Assembly: GCF_051991245.1 (NCBI RefSeq) | Contig: NC_135416.1 | Span: forward strand, 13,885,001 to 13,949,000 | Length of the DNA: 64,000 nucleotides | Direction: 5' to 3' | From: Festucalex cinctus | Lineage: Eukaryota; Chordata; Actinopteri; Syngnathiformes; Syngnathidae | Shown: piece by piece, positions 51,555 to 61,845 of the stretch | How the letters are laid out: each line of letters starts with the position of its first letter | How positions within the stretch are numbered: position 1 is the stretch's first letter | Program-made: the position numbers and the translations under genes | The notes under the pieces: model-generated | The model's database searches: none | Told to the model about the DNA's origin: nothing | What the model saw: the letters and a program-made list of their open reading frames with translations, nothing else

Positions 51555-53801
51555 TCAAAGATACAGCCACATAAAGGTGAAAGCAAGGACAAACTGATGG
51601 CTGATCATGAACTGTGGCCTTGTGCCATTTCAAGAGAGTGGAGAGCGAGGTCCAAAAATAAGCATAACCTGGGGTTACATCTACACACGCAGGTCACGCG
51701 GAAGTTCTTTCCCTTTATTTTATTGATGGAATCGGAAAGACACGACAACACAGGAGACCGTATACATGGAAGCTGCACAAATCAAAGTGAGCTTGCCTGT
51801 AGGAAACAGATTGTTCCCTCTGTGTGTGTCAAGGAGGACAACGTCTCACGCCATATCCCATCAGTGACGCACACAAAAACGCACATTCTCACTATGATAA
51901 TGAAGTCATCATCTTCGTATTGAAACATGTCGGATGACGCGATAACGCTATTCATGCCGAGTGGAAAGCGAGTCTGATAGCGATCGCCACATGACCTGAA
52001 GCCACAGAACATAATGGCCAATGAGGATGGGCATAATAATTGATTAATTGGATGATTGATTGTTGAGCATTATGTTGACTTGATTGTGTGCGATGGATGG
52101 CAAAAGGGAGTGCACTACTTGGCAGCAGCGAACTGACGTGCTGCTGATTCATTCTCTACTTCTTTGCGAGCTAAAAAAGAACATGCCATCGCTTTAGGTA
52201 TAGGAACTTCATAACATTTATTTAATCAGTCCCGGCAAGGGCACATATAAACAACCATTCACACCTATGGACAATTTATTCTTCAATTAACCTATCATGC
52301 ATGTTTTTTCGAATGTGGGAGGAAACTGGACTGGACTACCAATAACAAAACCCACACAAGCATGGGAACAACTTGCAAATCGCCTACAAGAAGGCCGTCA
52401 CCAAACTGTGAGGTAGATGTGCTAATCAGTCACTCATGCACTGTGCCGCCTACTCCTAAGTTAATCATGGAAACTGAGTGAATGCCCATCCCTTGTTCAC
52501 ACGCAGTCAGTCAGTGCCGACTATGAATTAGTGCCAGCGAAATGTAAAAATAATTGTGATGGACGGCCTCATATGGCAAGTGAGAAGGCGGTCAGTCACA
52601 CTTGAAACTGGCTCCCCTGCATGATAAGCACTATAGGCTACAATAGGCATGAGCAACCCCACCGTAGCTCACACATCTAGTATGAGAACAAATTGTAAAA
52701 CACATTTGCCAGACACCCTCCAAAGAGCAGCTTTCATGCAATTTGAGTTTTTCTTTTAAGCTCAAGATTCCATTTTAGAGCCTCTGTTGATGAAAAGCAG
52801 CAAAGCCCAGGGGAAGAATGGGTGAAGAAGATATTGAGAATTCATGCTGAGATTGAATTGACACAATTTGGTTCTTTCTTTCTTTTTTCCCCCCCTTGAC
52901 ACACTTTGGAGTTTGAAGTATTTATGTGCTGCTGTGATCTTGCCTCTGATGGGCTCACTTTCATATGGACAATAGAATTCCTCCACTGTTGGATGGCAAT
53001 ACCCCTACACAAGACTGTCATAATATTAGGTACACATGCACAACTTCCATCCATCCATCCATTTTCTTGACCGCTTATTCCTCACAAGGGTCACGGGGGC
53101 TGCTGGCGCCTATCTCAGCTGGCTCTGGGCAGTAGGCGGGGGACACCCTGGACTGGTTGCCAACCAATCGCAGGGCACACAGAGACGACATGCACAACTT
53201 AATAAGTTATTTATTTATTTTTTTACAAAGCTATTGAGAGAGATAATTTGGTTACAATTAATTGCACCCTAAATAAAGGGGCAAATAAACACCTCTCAGT
53301 ACGATGCACCAATCTCCAACCACAATAATAAACATATACGTATTTATATATATATATGCATTATTATGAAACTGTTGTTTTGAACCTCTACTGAATATTA
53401 TGAACGACTGGCGATACTATGACGAGCACGCACCTGTCCACGGCGATCGCAGTCATTGAGTAAATGCTGGCGAACACGGACGTGACGGGGAAGAAGTTGT
53501 GGAATTTGCAGTAAGCCTCCCCAAAGTACCACTCCCCGTGCGTGGCGTAGACGAAGTTGATCAAAGTGTTGAAGGCGGCCATGGAGGCGTCGGAGAAGGC
53601 CAAGTTGAGCAGAAAGTAGTTGGTCACCGTCCTCATGCGCTTGTGTGCCAAAATGATCCAAATGACGATGAGGTTGCCGAACACGGCCACGGCCAGCACC
53701 GAGCTGTAGGCGACAGACCAGAGTGCGACGCGCCACGGCGGCTGCACAAACTGGTTCGTGTAGTTTGATGTAAGGTTCGAGCCATTTTGGGAAGCTGCCA
53801 T
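31676..53801 (-). CDS. tacr3: Tachykinin receptor 3 (neurokinin-3 receptor, neurokinin B receptor)
   Basis: Plasma-membrane class-A GPCR for neurokinin B/tachykinins, coupled to Gq and central to reproductive neuroendocrine control in vertebrates. Five coding exons in transcript order: 53801-53434, 48420-48232, 48084-47934, 35055-34859 and 32000-31676. The total is 1,230 bases, giving 409 residues (human 465, the difference mainly in the N-terminal tail). Three N-glycosylation sequons lie in the first 15 residues (Asn6, Asn9, Asn13). Seven hydrophobic helices are visible. Asp71 (helix 2), Cys98-Cys173 (disulfide), DRY at 122-124, CWLP at 251-254 and NPIIY at 292-296 are all present. Cys314 is a candidate palmitoylation site in FRWCPFIKVSSYDELEL, a segment diagnostic of NK3 receptors. 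The last exon has a Gly/Asp-rich insert. Teleosts have tacr3 paralogs; which one this is cannot be told from the window. Confidence 0.95.
32001..34858. other. tacr3 intron 4
   Basis: Holds the complete hAT-like element at 32894-33416 and, immediately next to it at about 33424-33476, a fragment of the right end of the other hAT family found at 41549-42062. No other gene was recognised. Confidence 0.6.
32894..33416. mobile_element. hAT-like non-autonomous element with perfect 8-bp target duplication
   Basis: Termini tagggctgtaac and its degenerate complement ttacatctcta are inverted repeats. The flanking octamer ttatttta is identical on both sides (32886-32893 and 33417-33424). The subterminal regions are rich in the motif atatcgtgata, repeated in both orientations. 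The right part of the element has a second copy at about 61098-61408. There is no transposase. Confidence 0.85.
38999..39072. repeat. (TAA)n microsatellite
   Basis: About 24 uninterrupted taa units in tacr3 intron 3. Shorter relatives of this kind occur at 8938-8960 and 43782-43813. Confidence 0.95.
39105..39243. mobile_element. Partial hAT-like element (taacgagttactttt family)
   Basis: Multiple overlapping gttactttt and agtaact words and the end gtaacgttcccaac are characteristic of an abundant fish non-autonomous family. The left end is missing or replaced by the adjacent microsatellite, which stops about 30 bases before this fragment. Confidence 0.5.
40366..40820 (+). mobile_element. Solo LTR-like element with TATA box and polyadenylation signal
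   Basis: A 455-base stretch beginning TG and ending CA with the signals of a retroelement LTR in the right order: CCAAT box at 40617-40625 (accaatcag), TATA box at 40640-40647 (tatataag), and AATAAA at 40760-40765, about 55 bases from the end. No internal retroelement genes flank it, so it is a candidate solo LTR. It points opposite to tacr3. No convincing target duplication was seen, and the exact ends are uncertain. The class (Ty3/gypsy-like or endogenous retrovirus) is undetermined. Confidence 0.55.
41549..42062. mobile_element. hAT-like non-autonomous element with 8-bp target duplication
   Basis: Terminal inverted repeats cacaggtgggta and tacccacctctc match the cagaggtgggtag termini of a common fish hAT family. 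The flanks are ttagtatg and tttgtatg (7 of 8 identical). The subterminal regions carry the family's gagttactcagtta and tacttgagtacaatttt words. A detached right-end fragment lies at 33424-33476. Confidence 0.85.
42190..42780. mobile_element. Possible diverged relative of the GGCCCGAGC element
   Basis: Contains aacaggaagtcagacattt and a gaatgatatggagg segment resembling the module structure of the element at 27914-29806, without recognisable ends. Confidence 0.3.
43782..43813. repeat. (AAT)n microsatellite
   Basis: About ten tandem aat units in tacr3 intron 3. Confidence 0.9.
45925..46137. mobile_element. Short palindromic hAT-like element with 8-bp target duplication
   Basis: A 213-base foldback: cagaggtacgcaagtccgg at the left pairs with the complement ending gactttggtccctctg. 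Inside, tccagcctgttttc pairs with gaaaacaggctgga. The flanks are gtttagaa and gtttagag (7 of 8). A partial relative (about 37240-37372) shares cacacctgattca, a tgatgagggtcattatcag-type segment and gcttgctta-type segments. Confidence 0.8.
46260..46335. mobile_element. 76-bp TTAA palindromic element, copy 1
   Basis: Begins and ends with TTAA. Its inverted termini are ctcattgactgccattgacg and ggcagtgaatgtg. It differs from the copy at 46455-46530 at only two visible positions, one near the left end and one in the a-run after gacgg. Confidence 0.8.
46455..46530. mobile_element. 76-bp TTAA palindromic element, copy 2
   Basis: Same length, orientation and TTAA borders as the copy 195 bases to its left. 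The near identity contrasts with the unrelated DNA between them. Confidence 0.8.
47934..48420. other. tacr3 exons 2 and 3 with a 147-bp intron between them
   Basis: Exon 2 (48420-48232) and exon 3 (48084-47934) flank the only short intron of this gene, 48085-48231. All other tacr3 introns exceed 2.8 kb. Confidence 0.8.
48831..48899 (+). mobile_element. LINE 3'-tail fragment with ggat repeat
   Basis: Starts ggctccagttcactgtgacc and ends in gaaaatggatggatgg, the classical short tandem tail of fish L2/CR1-like LINEs. It lies in tacr3 intron 1, in the opposite orientation to the related piece at 53041-53188. Confidence 0.6.
49472..49682. mobile_element. Diverged foldback element related to the 30550 palindrome
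   Basis: The left arm (actagtctaactatgg ... ttgtgttagtggaatg) pairs with the right arm (cattccac ... tttagactaat). The ttgtgttagtggaa and gcttaa words are shared with the palindrome at 30550-31615. Confidence 0.55.
50629..51202. mobile_element. TTAA-flanked foldback element, 574 bp
   Basis: Starts ttaaaggggctgtctgccgg and ends with the exact complement ccggcagacagccccttt followed by aa. The arms of over 200 bases remain clearly complementary (gggcttttcataacgtg, tattttgccattttgtg, gcccgctgttt). The loop contains gagtgagtga, a tgacgtcacg site, and poly-T. The right arm carries an extra 30-odd bases including a (gttt)3 run. The class is piggyBac- or Kolobok-like by target site only. It lies in tacr3 intron 1. 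Confidence 0.85.
52195..52445 (-). mobile_element. LINE 3'-region fragment
   Basis: Contains gggcacatataaacaaccattcacacc-type, gcatgttttttcg-type and gtgggaggaaactgga words typical of the region that precedes the 3' tail in a common fish LINE family. Same family as 53041-53188. Confidence 0.5.
53041..53188 (-). mobile_element. LINE 3'-tail fragment with ccat repeat
   Basis: Starts with tccatccatccatcc and continues to ccaatcgcagggcacac. This is the reverse complement of an L2/CR1-like 3' end with its (ggat)n tail. It lies in tacr3 intron 1, about 250 bases from exon 1. Confidence 0.65.
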
Positions 53802-54180
53802 TCTTGTCTCCTTTCCTCCCGAAGGGAAAAAAAAAAAAAAAAAAGGCGGATGATGGAGCTACCAAGAAAGACGCACGGCAAAGTGGGACTGGAGAGGTTT
53901 AGGTACCGCATCCATAATAACGAAACATCGTCCTCCCATTTGATTGCTGTCTCCCGGATAATTTCTTGTCCAAACGCGGCCGTTCCGGACGTGTAAGTGT
54001 GCGTAAATGCCTGTTGAATTGGACTGTGAGAGCAGCAGCAGTTGACGCCGTGCGCACTCGCTGACGCACGAGTGGAGTGGGCACACAAACCGGTGGAGAT
54101 TGATCGACACTTGTGGTTGTTTTAAACTTCATGAATAATAATTGCAAGCAGGACTGCATGCGCGTTATCACTCAGCGTTG
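53802..54180 (-). promoter_or_regulatory. tacr3 5' UTR and probable proximal promoter
   Basis: This is the region upstream of the tacr3 start codon on the minus strand. It is more GC-rich than the flanking intergenic DNA from 53870 to about 54100, and a poly-A run (poly-T in the transcript) lies 20 to 45 bases before the ATG. No TATA box was assigned and no start site could be fixed. Confidence 0.4.
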
Positions 54181-54498
54181 TCTTTAGTTTGTTTTCAGCC
54201 CACCTAATCTCGTGTGGGCGCAGCCATACAGGATATTGAAATATTCCAGGTGTGTGTGTTGCTTCACCCCTTGGCTGCAATATCAGATGAATAGTATGGA
54301 TACAAAAAAAATCAAACTCTCCTTTTTAGAAGGCTGGCCATGTCAACACAAACACAAGGATTTTGGAGGCACAAACAAATTGCTATTTTTGTTATACATC
54401 CATCTGGTCAGGATGTGTGTGGGCCCCCATGGGCACTGATGACAAATTGTGGCCACCCTCCATTTAAGCCATAGATGGTACAATAGTTACAATAAACC

Positions 54499-55066
54499 TT
54501 AAAGGCAGGGCACTATATAAATACAGGATATATTCACATGAACTCTTTCTCAATCTACACCTCTGGGCTTCTGTTAAAGTGTGGTGGTGATTTTTTCAGA
54601 GGGGGCGGGGGGTGTCTGCAGAGAGGCCGGGCGAATTTGTCGGCTGCATGACGTCACTCTCGCGGAAACTTGACTTTTGTGTGAGTGAGTGAGTGAGTGA
54701 GTGAGTGAGTGAGTGAGTGAGTGAGTGAGTGAGTGAGAAAAAAACACTCACTCACTTTTGTGCGAGTACGTGAAACAAAACTCGGTGCGTGCTGTCAAGT
54801 TGCCGCGGGAGTGATGTCATGCAGCCGACAAATTTGCCCGCCCCGTCTGGCGACAGTGAGTGACACGCCCCGCCACCCCCCGCTCTGCGATTGGCTGGAG
54901 GGGTAAACAACTGTCTGTCCACAGAAACGTTCCGTTGTTGACAAAACAAACACAAAATGGCAAAATACAGGCTTTAGGAAAAAATCACCACCACACATTA
55001 ACAAAAGCCCAGAGGTGTAGATTGAGAAGGAGTTCATGTGTATATATCCTGTATTTATAACCCTAA
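54499..55066. mobile_element. Foldback element with expanded GTGA centre
   Basis: The arms (left: ataaatacaggatatattc, ctacacctctgggctt, gtgtggtggtgattttt; right: the complements ending tatatcctgtatttata) pair over about 200 bases. The interior shares gcgattggctgga, aacaaacacaaaatggcaa and aatacaggct with the element at 50629-51202, so they belong to one family. The outer ends are decayed (ttaaaggcaggg against ccctaa). A (GTGA)14 array occupies the centre. Confidence 0.75.
54681..54736. repeat. (GTGA)14 microsatellite
   Basis: Fourteen perfect gtga units in the loop of the foldback at 54499-55066. A short complement (actcactcact) follows at 54745-54756. Confidence 0.95.
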
Positions 55067-57379
55067 CGCTAAACCTGCACGAGAACCAAAACAGAAAAAT
55101 TGCCACTACATCACCGTTTTCGTTATTTTCAGTTGAAAACATTCGCTTATTCCCTCTTGAGGTTGAAAATGCCACCCTGCTGCTTTTGACCCTTTTCAAT
55201 CTCAACCACTGGTGAGTCACAATGACCTGTCTTTGCCTTTGTGTTTCAAAAAGTAGCACAACTCCATTATGCTTTCACGCTACATCATGGCTTGCTGGGC
55301 ACTGGGCAGTACTTTTATTTTACTGAACCGCAGGTCTGAGTAAAAAAAAAAAAGCAGCAGGCAGGATGGACGTCATCTTCATGAATAAGAGTCATGAATT
55401 GCTGCACACGGTGTAGCACAGGTGGCATAGTAACTGTTGCTTCCATTCAAAAACACAAAGGAAGCAGTGAACCACAATTTAATTGATGAGGTTTGTGCTG
55501 TGTGCCAATCATCACTGCATTCTGAAAAACAGTCACTACCTGCAGTCAATATTCGGGTTTAGGACAAAATTCTGGTTTCTGAAAGATTCAGAATAACCAG
55601 AGAAATTCGTTACATGGTAATGTGATCAACGCCCGTCTCTAAACCGCGACACATGGACAGCGCTATGACGCAAATACATGTCATTTCCGCTTTATTATGT
55701 ATCATCGATAAGACATTATTTTCATATCACTCACCACATTAATAAAGAAGTCGTTTTCTCCTTGCTCCAGAAGTTTATTATTGCACTGCTTTCACCATTT
55801 TTGTTTATTTCTGCTTGTGTATTTCTATTCTATTACATGGCAGAATAATATTAGCTCATTTAAACGTCTCTTTCCTTGGATTGCTTTTATTGTAGTACCA
55901 GAATACAGGAGTGTGGGTATCAGTGGTCACACAGATGCTGCAGCATCAATAAATATCTCAACCTTCTCATTCCACTTCACAAAGAGATAAAGGAGCTCAG
56001 GATGAGGCTTGAATTCGCACACAACCACATTATCTCCATAGGAGAAAAAAAATATTAAATGGACTGAGCTTAAATAGCTCCTATGGTGCTCAAAGCACTT
56101 TACACTGCGTCAAAAATCACTTCGTTCATCAGTTGAAACACTCACCAAAGAAGTGGCAACAGTTGCTTGAGAAAACTATTATCTTTGCTGTATACATAAA
56201 ACTACTTTGTATTTGCATTTATGAAGCTTGCATTACAATCAGATTTTCTCCAGCATGCCAGAAATCGAACTAAATAACCTTGGAACAGAAATCAAGAACT
56301 TAATCTTCCAGACAGTACTGCTATTTCTCTCCACAAAACTGCTCATCCACTTGAATAAAATTCTTTTTAATGAGTTCTGTCCAAGGTATCTGAAGCTATA
56401 AAATTAAAATATTATCAGCCACCATACTCCAGTATTTCTCACTATTAGTACTGAATCCACTATTATAATAAATGTTGTTTTCATTCAAAACCTTCAGCTT
56501 GGTTTATGGTTGACACATGTATATTCAGTGTGGAAATAAGATGTGCAGATTCAGGAAAACACAAGTTTTGCAGCATTTATACCGTACTGTGTGTGGCTTG
56601 CATCCACTATTAACCTATATAAAAAACACACACTGTTGTCAGTAGTAGCGCTTGCTTTTCCGCCATGCTTTTCACCGTCAACGTCTAATTTTTGTGGGTG
56701 CGCGATGCTGAAAATTTAGACCATGGGGACGCTGCGTGGACAGGTGTGGTGGCACCAGAGCTGTGCATAAACCGTTAGGCATAAACCAAGCTCCAGATTT
56801 TACAACTCTTAATCAGAGAGACTGGACATCCTTTGTAAAACTGAACGATTCATCCAAAATTTCAAATACAGGCAGTAGAATAAAAAAATCAAACAGAATA
56901 TCCATCCAAGTTCCAAGCAATACACAAACATAATGTACTCTCGAATAATCCACATCAGCAAACAAATAAAGACCTACAGAATTCACAAGCACAATTCAAA
57001 AGTCCCATTCCAGTTTTTAAAAAATGTGTATTTGGACAAGCTATTATCTGATTAATATAAAAAAAAAATATTCAACATGTAAATGAACTTTGCTCTGATT
57101 GTGCTACAGTTGTCCTTCCTCTGATTGCTAGCTGCTGATATGTGGCCATTTTGTGGCCATCATGTCTCTTCATGTACAAAAGGAATATGCAATATTACCA
57201 GCTATACACAATGTGAAACTACTCAAAATCCATCCCAGCTGTCAATGGGCAAGTAGACATGGTTCACCCTGATCTGGCCACCAGCCAATCGCAGCACTCA
57301 AAATGCAAACGAAATACAATACATTTTCCAGATATACTATAGCAAAGAGTGCTTTGCAACAAGATCTTATTTGACTAGT
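55067..57379. other. Intergenic, upstream of tacr3, no gene recognised
   Basis: AT-rich. A short degenerate match to the LINE 3' tail lies at about 57241-57300. Open frames of up to 70 codons are present but unsupported. Confidence 0.4.
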
Positions 57380-58650
57380 CAAATAACTTAGATACAGGTG
57401 CCATGAATTCACCAATAACTCTTCATGAGTTCTACAAAGGCTCACTTCTAAAGCTAAATAATACATCACAAGGACCCAATGGGTTTGCGGTTGCATTTTA
57501 TAAACACTTCTGGCGCATTTCACAGCCCCTGCTGTACTGACTTCTATAAGAAATACAAACTACTCTACATCTTTATCAATTCCATCGATCCATACCTCTG
57601 CTCTGCCAACCTTAATAGGGTTGCGAGCCTGCTCCTTGAACTCTTTTCACTGGGTACATATAAACAAACAACCATTCACACTCACATCGCAGAATCATGC
57701 ATACTCTGTTTTGAATCCACATCCTCAGAAATCTGAGGCAAACGTGCGATTTCATTTTCACAAATTCCACCACATACAAAGACCCAACTCAACTTGAGCT
57801 ATTATTATCACTAATAATACGGTTTTAAAAATCCTCAATATACCTCTAACCACTAGATTAGAAACCATCATCCACTCTCAAACACATCTCAATCAAACAA
57901 GATTTATCAAAAATACAGATAGCATTTGAAGATTAATTAAAACCAGAAATCTATCGCACCACTCTAATAAAGACTAGGGCTGAAAAAAAACCTTTAAACT
58001 GGCACACAACTACACAATGACGACATAGGTACAACAAAAAAATAAATAAATAAAATAAAAATTGTAAACATGCAGTTGTTGAACACAGACCACTCCATAA
58101 CAGTCCCAAATGCTCACTGGAATACAAACTCCAGTATAAGATAATACACAGAACACTCTATACAAAATTTACAAAATGAGACTGGCAATCACAGACACCT
58201 GCTCACATTGCATAATATATTCAAAAGATGATTACTTTCACAACTGCTGGAACTGCCAATCTGTTTACTCTTTTTTTTTTTTTTTTGATTCTGTAATTTA
58301 AATACTTGTCACCATTGCAAGATCCCTCAAAACTTATTTGATTGGGAGGCATCTCAAATAAGAAAAAATTCTACCAAATACATACTGATACAAGAATAGC
58401 TTGCTCCATTCTTGAAATGTTGTCACGGAAAAAACATCACATGAATTGGAAATAAATAATTAAAATGAAAAAAAAAAACAAAAAAAACAATAAACAACAA
58501 CCACTGGACAAAGCTCCTATCAGAATCCATATTGTAGAAACCTACAAAAAACAATCACTTAAAAATCTAAAAAATAGCAGAATGGTAACATTGTACTTTG
58601 AAAATTAAATATCACAGTTATACCATGAAAGATAACAGAGAGATAATACA
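57380..58650 (+). mobile_element. Heavily degraded L1-like LINE ORF2 remnant
   Basis: The plus strand preserves broken reverse-transcriptase motifs in the right order. Around 57400-57510 it reads LHEFYKGSLLKLNNTSQGPNGF...FYKHFW (the GPDGFxxEFYKxFW region). Around 57850-57915 it reads a TRLETIIHSQTHLNQTRFIKN-like segment (the HxDQTGFIKxR region). Around 58110-58260 it reads LQYKIIHRTLYTKF then RLAITDTCSHC (the C-terminal Cys-rich region). Stops, frameshifts and missing blocks, including YADD, show it is long dead. Confidence 0.65.
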
Positions 58651-60913
58651 TTATATTGTGCTGATATTTTATACCAGCCCTACTATTCTACGAGTACACA
58701 TAATTCATCCTAATGGCAATCATAAAAGTATTATCATCTACTCTAACCATTAAAAAGCTGTCATGGTAGCCTCTTTCATACAGTGATCCTGCACATCAGA
58801 GTCGAATAAGTAGATGCAATATTTTTCAGTTAGGTTTTGTGGATTCAGCTCTATATGTCTATCATTGTGAATGAGGCTAGTGTCCAGCTGCCTTGTCTCA
58901 TTTTTATCTTCAAATCTGTTTGTAAACTTTAGTTAATCAGTTGTTTGCATGTTTGTTTGTAAGCAGAAATATAAGGGTTTCAATTTGATCAAAAAACAAA
59001 ACTTACTTTTTTATGGAAGACAAAGATGAATGAAACAAGTGATACTTCAAACATTCTGTGGCTTAACAAGTGTTACGATCCAATGAAGTATCAAAGTAAG
59101 TCAGAACATTGTGAAAGCAGCCCACTTCATATCACAGAGGCTGTGCTTAACACATTCATTGCCAGACCAGCAAAAAAATTTGACGTCTTTTTCCGTCAAT
59201 GGCAGTGAATGAGTTAACCTTTTCCTGACTGGCCCGATTGCCATCAGGTAATTATTGTTGTTTTCTCATTGAAATGTCACCACTTCCCTGTATGAAATGT
59301 CAGAGAAGTAGCTGCAGTGCTGTCATCAGCTCTTTTCCCGGAAGCTTTTATGGCGTGCGTCACAACGTAGGTTGCACTTCTTGATGAGTGCAGCTGGACC
59401 AAGGCCATCCATTGATTGGCCAACCAAAAAGTATTACCTCTCAATTATTTTTCAATTAGTCAGGACAGTGGACATTAACATCAGAAGATGATGTTCCTAT
59501 TAATGAGCTATGTGAAGGCATTTTGTGGCAGTACAGTTCTTTCACTTCAGAGTGCAGTGGGACGTTTTGGTGCTCAGACGTGATGTCCCTGTTTGTCTGC
59601 GCGTGTGTGAGGTGAGACATAATTGAAGACCACGTTGCAGCGAAGCGTCGGACAGAACATTTAATTAAACACATAATTTCATAGGTTAACCTTGTGACGA
59701 ATGTGTTTCCACTGATATGGAATGCGAGCACCTCATTACACCGTAACTTTGGCACCAACGGGAGCACAGTATGCAAATTAACAATCAGTTTGTTGCCACC
59801 ACGAAGTGTCACGATTCGGCGTGGTGCAGAGGCGACAAAAGCAGGTGAACACCAGCCAAGAAGGTGCCTGTGGAATATTTATTTCACAGAAATAAAAGGC
59901 AAACAAGGGCGCTGGACATACAACTGAGATGCTTGGAGCACGAGGCATGTTACATGTGACTAACTTTGACATTGACCTGAGCACCAAATGAACAGAAAGA
60001 GGAAACTAGAAGATACACGGGACTAATGATCAACGGGTAAGCAAAATATGAGTCAGGAAGGAGCTGAACATGCAGCGTACCAAAAAAAAAAAAAAAAAAA
60101 AACTCAATGTGCCATCAAATCCAGTGAACACAAGTAAGGGAACCTCATGAGATTTATTCTTATGTTTCACCACTGTCTTTATAATTGAACTGCCATGCGT
60201 GTAATTTCTTTTTCGCTCACAGGCAGATGGAGCCTCTCTTGGAAAGAGCTGCGCTGGCCGTGCAATGGCCCGAACATCTCTGAAAATTGCCTGTGAGTAT
60301 CTTAAGCCCCATTGCATGTCGTTTTTCTACTATTACATACAAATTACTTTTGATAATGTGATGTCAACCACTTGTTTGATATCGCTCTTACTCATGTCTT
60401 ACTGTCATGGCAACACTTTTTTTTTTTTAAATGCCCAGTTTCAGATATATTTGCATGAATGATGTTCCACTCCCTGAAATTTCACATTCAATTATACCAG
60501 CTGGAGTCCAGTCATTCGTCTTAAAGGCCTGCTATTCTCACAAGCCATCATGAAGGTGCATTTGTGAACCATTAACAGAGGAAATAGGACTTTTGAGAGT
60601 GCCAATCAAGAAAATTTGTGATTCAGTGAAGTGTCTTTGCTGATACGTGCTGCATTGATTGCTTACAGATGAACATGTTTTATTTTTATGTCTGCTTCTT
60701 TTCCCCTGCACTCTTTTATAAAATTTGTATAATGTTTTTCTTGCAGCACATTCTTTGACTGAAAATATGCTTTAATAATAATACTTGACTTCTGTTCAAC
60801 ATAATTTTTGTCAGAAATTGTTTAATTGTTGATAAATGAATTTGAGGACACACCAATGCATCAAATCTTATTGCAGTGATTTTTGGATACCAAGCAAATA
60901 TGAAAAAAGAGTA
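58651..60913. other. Intergenic, no gene recognised
   Basis: Contains the TTAA element at 59147-59217. The stretch near 59805-60060 (tgtcacgattcggcgtgg...) looks like the end of another dispersed fish repeat, but I could not define its borders. No supported ORFs. Confidence 0.4.
59147..59217. mobile_element. 71-bp TTAA palindromic element, copy 3 (inverted)
   Basis: TTAA at both ends. The interior is the reverse complement of the pair at 46260 and 46455 (gacgtctttttccgtcaatgg and gccagaccagcaaaaa), with a shortened centre. Confidence 0.75.
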
Positions 60914-60938
60914 ACAAACAAACAAACAAACAAACAAA

Positions 60939-60989
<51 letters not shown>

Positions 60990-61058
60990 ATAGAAGAAGA
61001 AGAAGAAGAAGAAGAAGAAGAAGAAGAAGAAGAAGAAGAAGAAGAAGAAGAAGAAGAA
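60914..61058. repeat. Compound microsatellite (AAAC)n-(AAAT)n-(GAA)n
   Basis: About six caaa units run into about thirteen aaat units and then, after tag, into about 22 gaa units. It totals 145 bases with abrupt phase changes. Confidence 0.95.
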
Positions 61059-61097
61059 ATATGCTAATTTTAATTAGGCATTTTATGGCCACCTATC

Positions 61098-61408
61098 TTT
61101 AAGACCCATGTTAATGGCCAGATGAAGGGGAAGGTAACACGTTTGGGTTCTCCACAAATTATGACCTCAGCTAAATATAATTATATAGGCGAGACATTCA
61201 ATATAAAATGACTGGCGAAGCTAGTTTCGTTATTGCTGCTTTTATATACAAAAACGCAATATTGTGCTTTTTTTCGGTCTTTTTTTGTACAATATCGTCA
61301 GTTTTGATACAGTATTGTCAGCTTTTTCTATATTGACAACCTCCACAAAATCGTGATATCGTATTGTGAGGTTCATATTGTGACGTTTGGATATCGTTAC
61401 ATCCGATT
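61098..61408. mobile_element. Partial second copy of the 32894 hAT-like element
   Basis: Shares cagatgaaggggaaggtaa-type and aatattgtgctttttt words and the right end gtttggatatcgttacatc with 33125-33414. The left terminus is absent. Confidence 0.65.
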
Positions 61409-61545
61409 CCCTAGTTTTTCTGTGTTTACAAAATACTTAAATACTATGCAAGTATTTTGGAATAATTTGTTGGCCATGGTAAGCATTGGTTTGATATAAA
61501 GATATGGTCAATGGAGTTGTTCAAATATGAAAAATGTGGGGCTTG

Positions 61546-61845
61546 CTTCAGGCGTACGGGGTACCGAGCCTCCTCATACGGTGTTCAGAGTTTGGTTCGC
61601 GTTGCCGGCAGTAAGTCGGATTCGTTTCCAGTGAGGGATGGACTCCGCCAGGGCTGCCCTTTATCACCGATTCCGTTCGTAATTTTTATGAACAGAATTT
61701 CTAGGCGCAGCCGAGGTATTGAAGGGGTCCGGTTTGGAGGAGCTGGTTGAAGTGGCTGGGGAGAGGGAAGTCTGGGCTTCCCTCCTAAAGCTGCTGCCCC
61801 CGCGACCTGACCTCGGATAAGCGATAGAAGATGGATGGATGGACA
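61546..61845 (+). mobile_element. Internally deleted L2/CR1-like LINE: reverse transcriptase joined to 3' tail
   Basis: Residues DGLRQGCPLSPI...FVIFMNRISRRS (61635-61720) are the reverse-transcriptase motif upstream of the catalytic YADD loop. At about 61738 the sequence jumps to the 3' end of the same family (ggctggggagagggaagtc ... cctcggataagcg) and finishes in gatggatggatgga. The catalytic YADD and the rest of ORF2 are missing. The clade is judged from memory of fish LINEs. Confidence 0.75.

Noticed and set aside
53499..53768. Plus-strand open frame opposite tacr3 exon 1
   Set aside because: Antisense shadow of the coding exon; no independent support.
53398..54171. Long overlapping minus-strand frames across tacr3 exon 1 (up to 155 codons)
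   Set aside because: These are other-frame readings of a GC-rich coding exon and its 5' UTR. Only the frame starting at 53801 encodes receptor helices and joins in phase to exon 2.
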